A stretch of 64,000 nucleotides of DNA, taken from the NCBI GenBank assembly GCA_030728985.1, contig JANQYI010000015.1:189614-253613 (forward strand), in the 5' to 3' direction. Positions 38,515 to 46,907 of this stretch are shown here, piece by piece. The DNA is from Burkholderiaceae bacterium. GTDB taxonomy: Bacteria; Pseudomonadota; Gammaproteobacteria; Burkholderiales; Burkholderiaceae_B. The translations under genes were made by a program, and so were the position numbers. Numbering within the stretch: position 1 is the stretch's first letter; the number at the start of each line of letters is the position of its first letter. The notes under the pieces were generated by a model. It did not search any database. It was not told the origin of the DNA and saw only the letters and a list, made by a program, of their open reading frames with translations.

Positions 38515-38534
38515 TCTCAGTTTTGGAGAAGATC

Positions 38535-39335
38535 ATGAGTGAGGCAGTTAAATACGAACAAGAGGGCGGAGTCGTCACGCTCACGCTCAACGAACCCGAC
38601 ACGCGCAACGCCTTGTCGCCTGCGATTAACGATGCGATCGTGGAGTATTTTGCGCGAATCAATACCGATCTGACGGTCGGTTGCGTCATCCTCACAGGCG
38701 CTGGAGAAGGGTTTTCTTCTGGTGGGAACGTCAAGCGTATGCAAGACAGGAATACCGCGGCGGTCCAAAAAGCACCTGTCGATATTCGCGCCTACTACAC
38801 GACCGGTATTCAGCGCATTCCGCTCGCATTCAATACGCTCGACGCTCCCATTATCGCGGCGGTCAATGGTGCCGCCATTGGTGCAGGTTGCGATCTCGCT
38901 TCGATGTGTGACATCCGCATCGCCGGCCGCAGCGCCAAGTTTGGTGAAAGTTTCGCTCGGATGGGCTTGGTCTCGGGCGACGGTGGTGCATGGTATCTAC
39001 CCAAAGCTGTGGGCTTGTCCAAAGCCTACGAAATGACCTTTACGGGCGATTTTGTTGATGCTGAGGAGGCGGCTCGCATCGGGCTTGTCTCCAAAGTCGT
39101 TGACGATGCGGTTTTGATGGACGAAGCCCGTGCGATGGCTCAGCGTATCGCCGCGCATCCCGTACATTCGATTCGCATGAGCAAACGACTCATCCGAGAC
39201 TCTCATCATGTCAGTTTGCCGATCGCACTGGACATGGCCGCCGCTTCACAAGCGCTGGTCCAAACCACACACGATCATAAAGAGGCCGTTCAAGCCTTTG
39301 CTGAAAAACGTAAACCAAGGTTTGAAGGGCGTTGA
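38535..39335 (+). CDS. Enoyl-CoA hydratase/isomerase (crotonase) family protein
   Basis: Crotonase-fold enzyme of 266 residues acting on a CoA thioester; the substrate is not readable. The start is ATG 38535 after TTGGAGAAG. The oxyanion-hole segments are ILTGAGEGFSSGGNVKRM and NGAAIGAGCDLASMCDIRIA, followed by GESFARMGLVSGDGGAWYLP. The Glu pair of true hydratases is not complete: the second site reads SGDGGAWYL. That pattern is common in PaaG-like isomerases and in uncharacterised members, so a simple hydratase role is uncertain. Confidence 0.85.
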   Translation: MSEAVKYEQEGGVVTLTLNEPDTRNALSPAINDAIVEYFARINTDLTVGCVILTGAGEGFSSGGNVKRMQDRNTAAVQKAPVDIRAYYTTGIQRIPLAFNTLDAPIIAAVNGAAIGAGCDLASMCDIRIAGRSAKFGESFARMGLVSGDGGAWYLPKAVGLSKAYEMTFTGDFVDAEEAARIGLVSKVVDDAVLMDEARAMAQRIAAHPVHSIRMSKRLIRDSHHVSLPIALDMAAASQALVQTTHDHKEAVQAFAEKRKPRFEGR

Positions 39336-39445
39336 GTTCACGCAGTCACATAGGCAAACCGTCACAATGTAAAGGGCTATAGATCTTTTGGCCCATGCGT
39401 AATAGCCGCATAATGTATATTATGTAAAGTCAAGGATGCAAGACG

Positions 39446-40426
39446 ATGAAAGTCTGTATTTATGGTGCTGGCGCTGTGGGCGGACATCTGGCTGCCCGCC
39501 TTTGCGCCGCTGGAAAACATGAGATTTCAGTGATCGCACGCGGTCCACAACTACAAGCCATCAAACAGCGTGGCCTGACGGTTTCCCGCGGTGACGAAGT
39601 CCACACTGGTCGCCCGCAACATGCAACGGACGATCCAAGCACCTTAAGCCCGCAAGATGTTGTCATCGTGACCCTCAAAGCGCAAGCACTACCAGATGCT
39701 GCCGCCTCGATTGAGACCTTGCTTGCTCCCAACGGCATCGCCGTATTTGCGATCAATGGGATCCCTTGGTGGTGGCACAAAGGGCTGAACGTCCCTCAAA
39801 CTCCCCTCTTTCCCCTTGACCCGCAAGGACAGCTTTGGGATCGCCTTAGAGATAAAACTTTAGGTTGCGTGATTTATTCGCCCAACGAGGTCATTGAGCC
39901 CGGAGTGATCCGCAGCGCACCCAAAGATCGCTGGATGCTTGGCGAGCCAGACGGCTCAGAGTCAGAGCGTCTGAATCGTGTTGCCGATATTTTTCAGTCG
40001 GCAGGGATTCGTGGTCTCGCGACGGCGGATCTGCGCTATGAGATTTGGTACAAACTACTGATTAATTGTGGTTTAAATCCAGTCGCCGCATTGACACGAC
40101 TGCCCACACCGTTGATGAATAAAAATCCTCATATCATCGCGCTGCGTAAAGCTGTCATGCAAGAAGTGACAGATATAGCGTTAGCCTGCGGCACAGATCT
40201 TCGTGGAAAAATTGATTTTGATGAGCTCTGTACCCCAACCAAACGCTCGGGCTCCAATCGTGCCTCTATGCTGCAAGATGTCTTGGCTGGACGCTCTTTG
40301 GAGCACGAAGCCATCTTGGGAATTGCAGTGGGTTTAGCGCAAGTGCATGGCGTTTCAGCGCCTCGCTGTGAGCTGATGCTTGGATTGATGCGTGGACTTT
40401 CTGAGTCTATGGAGCAGGACAGTTAA
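39446..40426 (+). CDS. 2-dehydropantoate 2-reductase family protein (PanE/ApbA-like)
   Basis: NADPH-dependent ketoreductase fold, 326 residues. The dinucleotide motif YGAGAVGGHLAARL opens the protein. NGIPWWWH is the conserved NG.. segment, and YKLLINCGLNPVAALTRLP contains the catalytic Lys and the Asn. Whether it makes pantoate or acts on another 2-keto acid cannot be decided: it is not next to panB or panC. It stands next to a convergent aldolase gene that handles 2-keto acids, which suggests a catabolic paralog. Confidence 0.82.
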   Translation: MKVCIYGAGAVGGHLAARLCAAGKHEISVIARGPQLQAIKQRGLTVSRGDEVHTGRPQHATDDPSTLSPQDVVIVTLKAQALPDAAASIETLLAPNGIAVFAINGIPWWWHKGLNVPQTPLFPLDPQGQLWDRLRDKTLGCVIYSPNEVIEPGVIRSAPKDRWMLGEPDGSESERLNRVADIFQSAGIRGLATADLRYEIWYKLLINCGLNPVAALTRLPTPLMNKNPHIIALRKAVMQEVTDIALACGTDLRGKIDFDELCTPTKRSGSNRASMLQDVLAGRSLEHEAILGIAVGLAQVHGVSAPRCELMLGLMRGLSESMEQDS

Positions 40427-40430
40427 AAAA

Positions 40431-41195
40431 CTACTTAAACGTCGCGCGTAGTTCTCGCACACCCAAAGCCAACACCCGTGCATCAACACCCACAGCCACA
40501 AACGTGCAACCTAATTTTAAATAGTGTTGCGCCAAGGCTCTGTCTGGCGTCAAAATTCCCGCCGCCTTGCCATGCATGAGGATGGTCGCGATCCCTTTTT
40601 CGATGGTCGCAACCACCTCGGGATGACCCGGGTTACCAAGATGGCCGAGCGCGGCAGAAATATCAGACGGTCCGAGAAACACGCCGTCCACGCCCTCCAC
40701 TGCGCAGATGTCATCCAGATTACTCAGGCCCGTCTTAGTCTCGGCCTGGACCAGTAAACAAATCTCATCATTAGCGACCTTGACATAATCCTTGCGAGAG
40801 TCCCAGCGTGAGACCCGAGCAGAACCATAGCCTACCCCACGGATACCATGGGGAGGATAACGCACCGCCTGAACAAGCTCCCGAGCTTGTTCAGCGGTAT
40901 CGACCATCGGAATCAACAGGTTTTGAACACCTAAGTCCAGCAGTTGTTTAATCAGATGCGTCTGACCAATTGGCGGACGCGCCACAACCTGAGTGTTGTA
41001 GGCTGCGCAGGCCTGCAACTGACCCAAGATCGTCAGCGGATCTGTGGGCGTATGCTCACCATCGAGCAACATCCAATCAAACTCCGCAGTCGCACAAATC
41101 TCCGTCGCGAAAGCATCAGGAAGCGACACCCATAAACCGATATTTGCCTCCCCTGCTTTCAGAGATCGTTTGAACCGATTAGTGTAATCAGGCAT
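40431..41195 (-). CDS. HpcH/HpaI-family class II aldolase
   Basis: Metal-dependent pyruvate-type aldolase of 254 residues, the family including 4-hydroxy-2-oxoheptanedioate and 2-keto-3-deoxy-glucarate aldolases. Visible motifs are IGLWVSLPDAFATEI, the catalytic His region LLDGEHTPTDP, LLIPMVDTAEQARELV, metal-binding Glu in LVQAETKTGLSNLD, and GPSDISAALGHLG with the metal Asp. It lies 29 bases after the tartrate-dehydrogenase-type gene and is likely in its operon, suggesting degradation of a sugar acid. Confidence 0.87.
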   Translation of the reverse strand: MPDYTNRFKRSLKAGEANIGLWVSLPDAFATEICATAEFDWMLLDGEHTPTDPLTILGQLQACAAYNTQVVARPPIGQTHLIKQLLDLGVQNLLIPMVDTAEQARELVQAVRYPPHGIRGVGYGSARVSRWDSRKDYVKVANDEICLLVQAETKTGLSNLDDICAVEGVDGVFLGPSDISAALGHLGNPGHPEVVATIEKGIATILMHGKAAGILTPDRALAQHYLKLGCTFVAVGVDARVLALGVRELRATFK

Positions 41196-41224
41196 CCGAG
41201 ATCCTTGTGTTTGACTAAGCTCGA

Positions 41225-42325
41225 TTACTTGGACAGCACGTTGCTAACGGCCTCACCGATCTGGGTGGTATTTGCTTTTCCGCCCAAGTCTGGTGTGTGA
41301 GGGCCTTGGCTCAGCACTTGTTCAATTGCCTTGACAATCGCATCATGCGCATCGAGATAAGGCTTTTGATTTGCCGCGGGCAAACCACGTCCAAGGTAGT
41401 CCAGCATCAACGCGCCAGACCAGATCATCGCGATCGGGTTAGCGATATTTTTGCCAGCAATGTCAGGCGCAGAACCGTGCACAGGTTCAAACAAAGATGG
41501 GAATTTACGGTCAGGGTTCAGGTTCGCCGAAGGCGCCAAACCGATCGTACCCGTACAAGCCGGACCCAGATCGGACAAAATATCGCCAAACAGGTTGGAC
41601 GCCACCACCACATCAAACCGATCAGGCTGCAAGACGAAACGTGCAGACAAGATGTCGATGTGCTGCTTGTCGGTCGTCACGCCTGGATAGTCTTTACCCA
41701 CCGCAGCGGCACGCTCATCCCAATAAGGCATGCTGATGGCGATACCGTTTGACTTGGTTGCAATCGTCAGGTGCTTTCGCTCGCGACGCGAAGCCATTTC
41801 AAAGGCGAAGCGCAAGACACGGTCACAACCGATACGCGTGAAAATAGACTCCTGGAGAACAATTTCGCGATCCGTGCCTTCGAACATTTTTCCACCGACA
41901 GCGGAATACTCGCCTTCGGTGTTTTCGCGCACGACAAAAAAGTCGATATCACCCGCTTTGCGATTAGCCAAAGGACAAGGCACGCCGTCAAACAAGCGGA
42001 CTGGACGCAAGTTGATGTACTGATCAAACTCCCGACGGAACTTGAGCAAAGAGCCGTACAACGATGTATGGTCAGCCACAATGGCAGGCCACCCCACCGC
42101 ACCGAAATAAATAGCATCGCACTCTTGCAGATGGCTCTTCCAGTCCGCAGGCATCATCTCGCCCGTTTTGGCGTAATAATCGCAAGACGCCCATTCGAAA
42201 TGACGAAACTCAAGGCTAAGACCAAATTTCTTCGAGGCTGTTTCTAGAACCCGCAAACCCTCGGGCATGACCTCTTTACCAATACCATCACCAGGTAATA
42301 CTGCAATACGAAATGGGCGACTCAT
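41225..42325 (-). CDS. ttuC: Tartrate dehydrogenase/decarboxylase-type enzyme
   Basis: Member of the isocitrate/isopropylmalate dehydrogenase fold, 366 residues, NAD- and divalent-metal-dependent. The signature is AVLPGDGIGKEVMPEGLRVL, then FFVVRENTEGEYSAVGG, the metal Asp cluster in VVASNLFGDILSDLGPA, and FEPVHGSAPDIAGKNIANP. GDIDFFVVRENTEGEYS and the AIYFGAVGWP block resemble the TtuC/DmlA branch (tartrate or D-malate) rather than LeuB. The substrate remains inferred. It is followed by the aldolase gene and is upstream-neighboured by the end of the Srf-type operon. Confidence 0.82.
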   Translation of the reverse strand: MSRPFRIAVLPGDGIGKEVMPEGLRVLETASKKFGLSLEFRHFEWASCDYYAKTGEMMPADWKSHLQECDAIYFGAVGWPAIVADHTSLYGSLLKFRREFDQYINLRPVRLFDGVPCPLANRKAGDIDFFVVRENTEGEYSAVGGKMFEGTDREIVLQESIFTRIGCDRVLRFAFEMASRRERKHLTIATKSNGIAISMPYWDERAAAVGKDYPGVTTDKQHIDILSARFVLQPDRFDVVVASNLFGDILSDLGPACTGTIGLAPSANLNPDRKFPSLFEPVHGSAPDIAGKNIANPIAMIWSGALMLDYLGRGLPAANQKPYLDAHDAIVKAIEQVLSQGPHTPDLGGKANTTQIGEAVSNVLSK

Positions 42326-42411
42326 GCGCTAATCCCCTTGTTGAAAGATACAGAATCTTACTCTTTTCCGAATGAAAGTCCTTGATGAAAAATGCTGCAG
42401 CGCAAGGTGAG

Positions 42412-42463
42412 CAATGAATTGTATGCAACTTGACAATTGAAAGTTATTTTTTGCAATTCATTG
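42412..42463. repeat. nested inverted repeat at the 3' end of the Srf/Tag-like operon
   Basis: CAATGAATTG (42412-42421) and CAATTCATTG (42454-42463) are perfect 10-bp arms; inside them AACTT and AAGTT can also pair. The structure spans the last codons and stop of the final operon gene (stop at 42444). It may end or protect the long leftward transcript. No T-run follows on that strand, so intrinsic termination is doubtful. Confidence 0.4.
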
Positions 42464-44012
42464 GACCAAGCGCATCTTGCGCGGCGCGGTCTATACCCAC
42501 TTTCAGTTCCGAAATGTTTGACACCGTGAAAACTTTTCCACCTGTCGCTTGAGCAACGCAAGCTGCAGCTCCAGAACCCCCAATATCAACAACATTTATT
42601 TTCAAATGTGGTTTACGACGTGCCAGATCCCTGGCAACCATACATGGATCACCACCGCAGGATTCCCCGCCATCGGAGACGAGCAAGATCGTGCTTTCTT
42701 TATTCACACCATCCACCAGTTGTCCTGCTTCTAAGATCCCATCGGCCAAGGGGGTTCCTTGACGCGGACTTAACCCTCGCAGCCTGTTCACCATCTGTCC
42801 GCGCTGAGATGGCGCGTATCGACCTAAATTTCGTGCAGTCGGACACTCATCCACCACCACCAAACCAGTACCGACATCCGAAGGCAACCGTTGCAACACA
42901 TTAATCGTTGCTTGCTGAGCAGTCACCATACGCGTAGGTTGGCTCAACAAGCGCTCAAATTTCTTTCGATCAAACGGGCTGAGAAATTGAATCGCAAGCG
43001 CGCCTCGATTGAGTATCGAGAACACCCACATTTCTTCTTCGCGCGTCGCATTGATATTAATCATCATTGAACCCGATGCATCAAACACCACGACCATCTC
43101 TGGAGCAAGCGCTGGAGGTCGATCAGCTGGACAAAGATTCTTTGCCGTATCGATCGTGACAGGTGGCTTAGCGACAGGCTTGGGTTTAGGTGGTGGAGCA
43201 ACCGGTGGCGGCGCAGGAACAACTTTAGGAGGCTCTGGGACAGGCTCGGGCTCGGGCTTGGGCTCGGGTTCCGGCTCTGGATCTACAAACGGAAGATCTG
43301 CTGGTTTGGGCTCTGGCTCTGGCTCTGGTAGTGAAACAGTGGGCGGCGTGATCGCGGCTTGTGGCACAGGATCAGGAACATTAGCCGGCACAGGCGTATT
43401 TTCTATAACCGGCTGAGACGATATCAACGAATTCAAAGGATCAACGGCATTCAATGGCGATCGCGGACACCAAAGCCACCAAATAAGCGCTAGCAATAAC
43501 AACAACGCCAAGAGCCACCACGGCCATATTCTCCACCCAATAGGTGCCGTCGCTGCAACCACCGGATGAAGCGGTGCGACCAATTTTTCACGCGGTATGG
43601 CGCTCGTAATGGCCTTATCCCAAAAAAGTAAAACAGGCTGACCACCAACCGAGTAAATCGCCTCAATAGGGGGATCCGCGCTAGCATTTCGCAGCAATTG
43701 CAATAAGCGGGGATCATGTTCAGGTCGGGAAGACTCTTGATCCGCTAAGCGTTGAATCGCTTTTAAGCGTTCAAACAACTTTTCTTTCAATTCAGCCGAA
43801 GCCTGCGCGGATAATTCCTTAAAGGCGACGGGTTGACCGGCAAAGGATGAATGCCACACCACAAGGCCTTGAGCGAGAACCTGTGGGCGAGCATAAAGTG
43901 AAGTCACCGAAGGAGGTACGCGATTCCCCAGCACACTCACTAAGGAATCATGCAACGTCTCTAAATCCTTGACGGACTCTTCGGAAAAATGACGTTGCGT
44001 AATACGATTCAT
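42444..44012 (-). CDS. SrfA-like membrane protein with periplasmic vWA domain
   Basis: Last gene of the 11-gene operon; 522 residues. The cytoplasmic part (1-158) resembles the N-terminal part of the SrfA-like protein that starts the operon, sharing WH/WY..., a charged helix, and AIYSVGGQPVLLFW versus IYLVNGEPVIAFW. A Trp-flanked membrane helix follows (about 161-181). Residues 198-284 are Pro/Glu/Lys-rich with PEPEPKPEPEP-type repeats, then a vWA domain from about 305 with a canonical MIDAS motif VFDASGSMM (Asp311, Ser313, Ser315) and LLVSDGGESCGGDPC. The vWA probably sits in the periplasm and binds a metal-mediated partner. Start and stop are clear; function unknown. Confidence 0.85.
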   Translation of the reverse strand: MNRITQRHFSEESVKDLETLHDSLVSVLGNRVPPSVTSLYARPQVLAQGLVVWHSSFAGQPVAFKELSAQASAELKEKLFERLKAIQRLADQESSRPEHDPRLLQLLRNASADPPIEAIYSVGGQPVLLFWDKAITSAIPREKLVAPLHPVVAATAPIGWRIWPWWLLALLLLLALIWWLWCPRSPLNAVDPLNSLISSQPVIENTPVPANVPDPVPQAAITPPTVSLPEPEPEPKPADLPFVDPEPEPEPKPEPEPVPEPPKVVPAPPPVAPPPKPKPVAKPPVTIDTAKNLCPADRPPALAPEMVVVFDASGSMMININATREEEMWVFSILNRGALAIQFLSPFDRKKFERLLSQPTRMVTAQQATINVLQRLPSDVGTGLVVVDECPTARNLGRYAPSQRGQMVNRLRGLSPRQGTPLADGILEAGQLVDGVNKESTILLVSDGGESCGGDPCMVARDLARRKPHLKINVVDIGGSGAAACVAQATGGKVFTVSNISELKVGIDRAAQDALGPMNCKK

Positions 44013-44016
44013 CGCA

Positions 44017-44532
44017 CTACTGCAGCAAGTCAGCCTGGAGTTTACGCAACGATGCGACCTCCTTTTCCACCGCCTGAATGCGTTCGCTTAGTTCTTGAGC
44101 ATTCGCGGCACCCGAGGTGATCGGCGTTTTTTGTAAAGCATCCAAACGCTCTCGTGCACGATTCACTTGGTCCGTGAGCGTTTGATTACTTGGGTTACTA
44201 TTGAGCACCTGTCGTAAATATGCCGCCACGCTACGGTTGATATTGGTTATATCCGCACGGCGCTTAGCTACATTAGCGCTCGCGAGAGTATTCCTTTTTT
44301 CCATGTCAATCATTGACTGACGCAACAACGCATTACTTTGCCTTTCGGAGGCAAGTTGTGCTTCTTTGTCCTTTGCACGCGCATCATACGAGCCCGAAAA
44401 ATCACAATTCATCTTTGTCAACAAACCTGCATCACGCATCGCACGCGGATCGCATCCCGCTTTATCCATTGTGCATCCTGCCAACAAAACTGTCAGACCT
44501 ACCACTATTGGTGCTTTTAAATATCGTTTCAT
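44017..44532 (-). CDS. Coiled-coil lipoprotein
   Basis: Lipoprotein of 171 residues from the ATG at 44532: MKRYLKAPIVVGLTVLLAGC gives a perfect lipobox with Cys20. The longer open frame upstream would destroy this signal. The mature part has CDPRAMRDAGLL and NCDF near its start, then about 110 residues of predicted coiled coil (NALLRQSMIDMEKRN; AVEKEVASLRKLQADLLQ). I do not recognise a named family. It lies 4 bases before the SrfA-like vWA gene and after another lipoprotein gene, so is presumably an envelope subunit of this system. Confidence 0.75.
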   Translation of the reverse strand: MKRYLKAPIVVGLTVLLAGCTMDKAGCDPRAMRDAGLLTKMNCDFSGSYDARAKDKEAQLASERQSNALLRQSMIDMEKRNTLASANVAKRRADITNINRSVAAYLRQVLNSNPSNQTLTDQVNRARERLDALQKTPITSGAANAQELSERIQAVEKEVASLRKLQADLLQ

Positions 44533-44593
44533 CGTGTCACCATTTGAATAAGTTGAACAGGCACCGTTAGGATGCCCATTCGAATCGTTACGA

Positions 44594-45307
44594 TTAGCCT
44601 GCCACCTTGATGGACGATGAAAGTGCCAAGGCCGAATCAATATTGCGCTGCATCAGATCGCGATCACGAACCAAACCATCGAGCTTCGCTTGAAGCGGAC
44701 GCACATTGGCGCCAACAGCACGTTCTTTTTCAATGATGTCCTGAAACCCGTCAATGCGTGCGTTGATGTTCGCAAGCTCTTTTTCTAAATAAGCTTTGTT
44801 TGCCTTGATACGATTCAATTCACTTTGCGCTTTTTTCTGATCGATTTGTTTAGTGGCGATCTGTTGTTCTAACTGCCGCAACGTTTGCTGATTCTCTCTC
44901 AACACCACATTGACTTCATTGATCCGCTTTTTAAGATTGTCATTATCTTTTTGAACATCCTCAATAAAAGACTGAATACGCTGTTCATTATTGGAGTATT
45001 TGGCGCGACGCTGATCAAGTACATACGCGCCTCCAGCACCAACACCACATCCAGCTACAGCCGCAATCGCCATACATGCTGCTTTGTTACTAGAGTTGGT
45101 GAGGGCACAAGCTAATACCCCTGTCAATGCACCTGCTACACAGGCTTGCGCCCCTGCTTTAGTAAAAAACTTTGCCGAGTCGCCTTGCGTCAAGCGAGGA
45201 TCCACATCACCTTGCCCTCCTCCCGTTGTCTGGCAGCCCGCGAGAAAAAAAAGACTAGCCAGCGTGATTAAGGCCATGCGAGCCTTCAGTGTTGCCCTTG
45301 TTATCAT
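44594..45307 (-). CDS. Glycine-zipper coiled-coil lipoprotein (TagQ-position)
   Basis: Lipoprotein of 237 residues with FFLAGC (Cys25) as lipobox. After a short linker come small-residue hydrophobic segments (ACVAGALTGVLACALT and AACMAIAAVAGCGVGAGGAYVLDQ, about 54-98) like the glycine-zipper domains of outer-membrane lipoproteins. A long coiled coil runs about 105-225. In position and type it corresponds to TagQ, the outer-membrane lipoprotein of TagQRST modules, but I cannot claim sequence homology by eye. It is 13 bases after the FGE-fold gene and 61 bases before the next lipoprotein. Confidence 0.75.
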   Translation of the reverse strand: MITRATLKARMALITLASLFFLAGCQTTGGGQGDVDPRLTQGDSAKFFTKAGAQACVAGALTGVLACALTNSSNKAACMAIAAVAGCGVGAGGAYVLDQRRAKYSNNEQRIQSFIEDVQKDNDNLKKRINEVNVVLRENQQTLRQLEQQIATKQIDQKKAQSELNRIKANKAYLEKELANINARIDGFQDIIEKERAVGANVRPLQAKLDGLVRDRDLMQRNIDSALALSSSIKVAG

Positions 45308-45320
45308 GATTTAAATCTCC

Positions 45321-46907
45321 TTATTTAATAGAAACTGCCTTGCAACTATTGAGCCACTCAGCTTGATTAATTTTCCGATCGCTGAGGTATTTACCTAAAT
45401 GGATCCAATACGTATCGATATAGTTACCGAGATTACTGCTCTTGCGCGCGAGTAGCTGTTGACGTTTAACAGCGACTTCAGGAGCAACCATCTCTCGAGT
45501 GTAAATGGAGCCCGCCTCTACGATGCTGTCAGAGTACAAACCTAGAGCAAGCTCTTGCGCTGCCAAACGTCCATCCACATTACGCTTGGCGTTCGTACAG
45601 CGTGCCTGATCCTCTTTTGGCAAAGAATCAAACTTTGCGCAGCTTTCATCATAGTTACGCTTGATCACATCGAAAAAACGTCCTTCTCGATTAAGCAATA
45701 CACACATAAAAGCCCCCTGCTGGAGCGCAGAGCGAATCGCGATCGATCTTTGTTCATCGCGCATCTGGTTACTGCTGCGCAATTCAGTACGGAGCATTTC
45801 AAGTTCCTTCTTTAACTTATCGTCTTTCATTCCAGACATCAAATTACTCAGACGCTCGACTGTACTAGGGGTTGTGGGCAGTGTCGCTGAGCCTGGCGTG
45901 GCTGCTGGAGCATTCTCACGCGTGCCTAGCTCTTCCCAGCCTTTTTCAATTTCTTTGCTGCGATTCGTGGACGTGAGAGACGGGGCGACAAGCACTAGGC
46001 GAAAGCCAGCCGTTCGCTGCTTGTTGGGTTCAGCTTCGCGATAGTACGTTTGCTCTTCGCGCCAAGAAGTACGCACATCGCTCTCTGGAGTCATATAGTT
46101 GGCCCCACGTACAATAAAACCTCCCGCCTGACCATGAAAACGATCAAGTTTGTTCAAGCGGAACGACTCAAACATCATCTCATCGGCATTACCCAAGATG
46201 TCATGTAAACCCAAAGGATTGGGTTGTAATCGGCCTGCGAGTTGGAGTTTGCCGTTGGCAGACTGAGAGCCCGCAAACCAGACATATTTATTCAATCCGT
46301 CAGGCATCGGAAACGTTGCTTCTCTAAACTCTGTACTAGACACGCTATTCCCTCCACGGGCGGCAAACTCCCACTCCACTTCGGTTGGCAATCGTAAAAA
46401 GCCCGCCACGCCGTCTTCGGAAGGCAAGCTCTTGAGCGCATTTTTTCTCAACCATAGATTGAGCTTATCGCTAAACTGCATGGCATCAAACCAACTGAGT
46501 GATATCTTTGGCAACATCAATTTCATCGATGGGCGGGGGCAACTATCTTGCATCACCGCTTGATATTGCAACTCAGTGACTTCATACTTAGCCATCAAAT
46601 AATAACGACCTGGATTCGGTTTATCCGTCGTAAAACTTCCGGCAATAAACGCAGGGTATGCATGTTCCAAATAACGTAAGGCAGCCCCCTCGGAGCCTAA
46701 GGTGACACCAAAATCATCTAAAGGCTTTTTAACGGGCACCAACACTTTGCGAAAGGCCATAAAACCATCACAAGGAAGTGGCAAGATCACATCGTCATCG
46801 ATTGATTTAGGATTAAAAAATTTTGGATCCCAAGACTGGGCATAGCCAAAAGAACAAATTAATGACAAGGCTGACGCCAGCGTCACCGCTTTGAAAATTT
46901 TATACAT
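45321..46907 (-). CDS. Periplasmic FGE-sulfatase-fold protein (TagR-like)
   Basis: Exported protein of 528 residues from the ATG at 46907, which overlaps the permease stop by 8 bases; an in-frame upstream start at 46931 lacks support. A signal peptide (LASALSLICSFGYAQS) is followed by a domain of the formylglycine-generating-enzyme fold: MAKYEVTELQYQAVM, LPTEVEWEFAARGG, ILGNADEMMFE, GGFIVRGANYM and TAGFRLVLVAP. TagR of type VI loci has this fold and binds the periplasmic part of the kinase PpkA. Residues after about 330 form a charged helical extension with Cys residues, longer than a plain FGE domain. Enzymatic FGE activity is unlikely. Confidence 0.82.
   Translation of the reverse strand: MYKIFKAVTLASALSLICSFGYAQSWDPKFFNPKSIDDDVILPLPCDGFMAFRKVLVPVKKPLDDFGVTLGSEGAALRYLEHAYPAFIAGSFTTDKPNPGRYYLMAKYEVTELQYQAVMQDSCPRPSMKLMLPKISLSWFDAMQFSDKLNLWLRKNALKSLPSEDGVAGFLRLPTEVEWEFAARGGNSVSSTEFREATFPMPDGLNKYVWFAGSQSANGKLQLAGRLQPNPLGLHDILGNADEMMFESFRLNKLDRFHGQAGGFIVRGANYMTPESDVRTSWREEQTYYREAEPNKQRTAGFRLVLVAPSLTSTNRSKEIEKGWEELGTRENAPAATPGSATLPTTPSTVERLSNLMSGMKDDKLKKELEMLRTELRSSNQMRDEQRSIAIRSALQQGAFMCVLLNREGRFFDVIKRNYDESCAKFDSLPKEDQARCTNAKRNVDGRLAAQELALGLYSDSIVEAGSIYTREMVAPEVAVKRQQLLARKSSNLGNYIDTYWIHLGKYLSDRKINQAEWLNSCKAVSIK

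Noticed and set aside
43009-43416. Rightward Gly/Ser-rich open frame of 135 codons
   Set aside because: It is the antisense of the Pro/Glu repeat linker of the leftward vWA protein; its composition is a by-product of that repeat.
45321-46907. True formylglycine-generating enzyme (sulfatase activator)
   Set aside because: No sulfatase is nearby, the active-site Cys pair is not evident, and the context is TagR-like.
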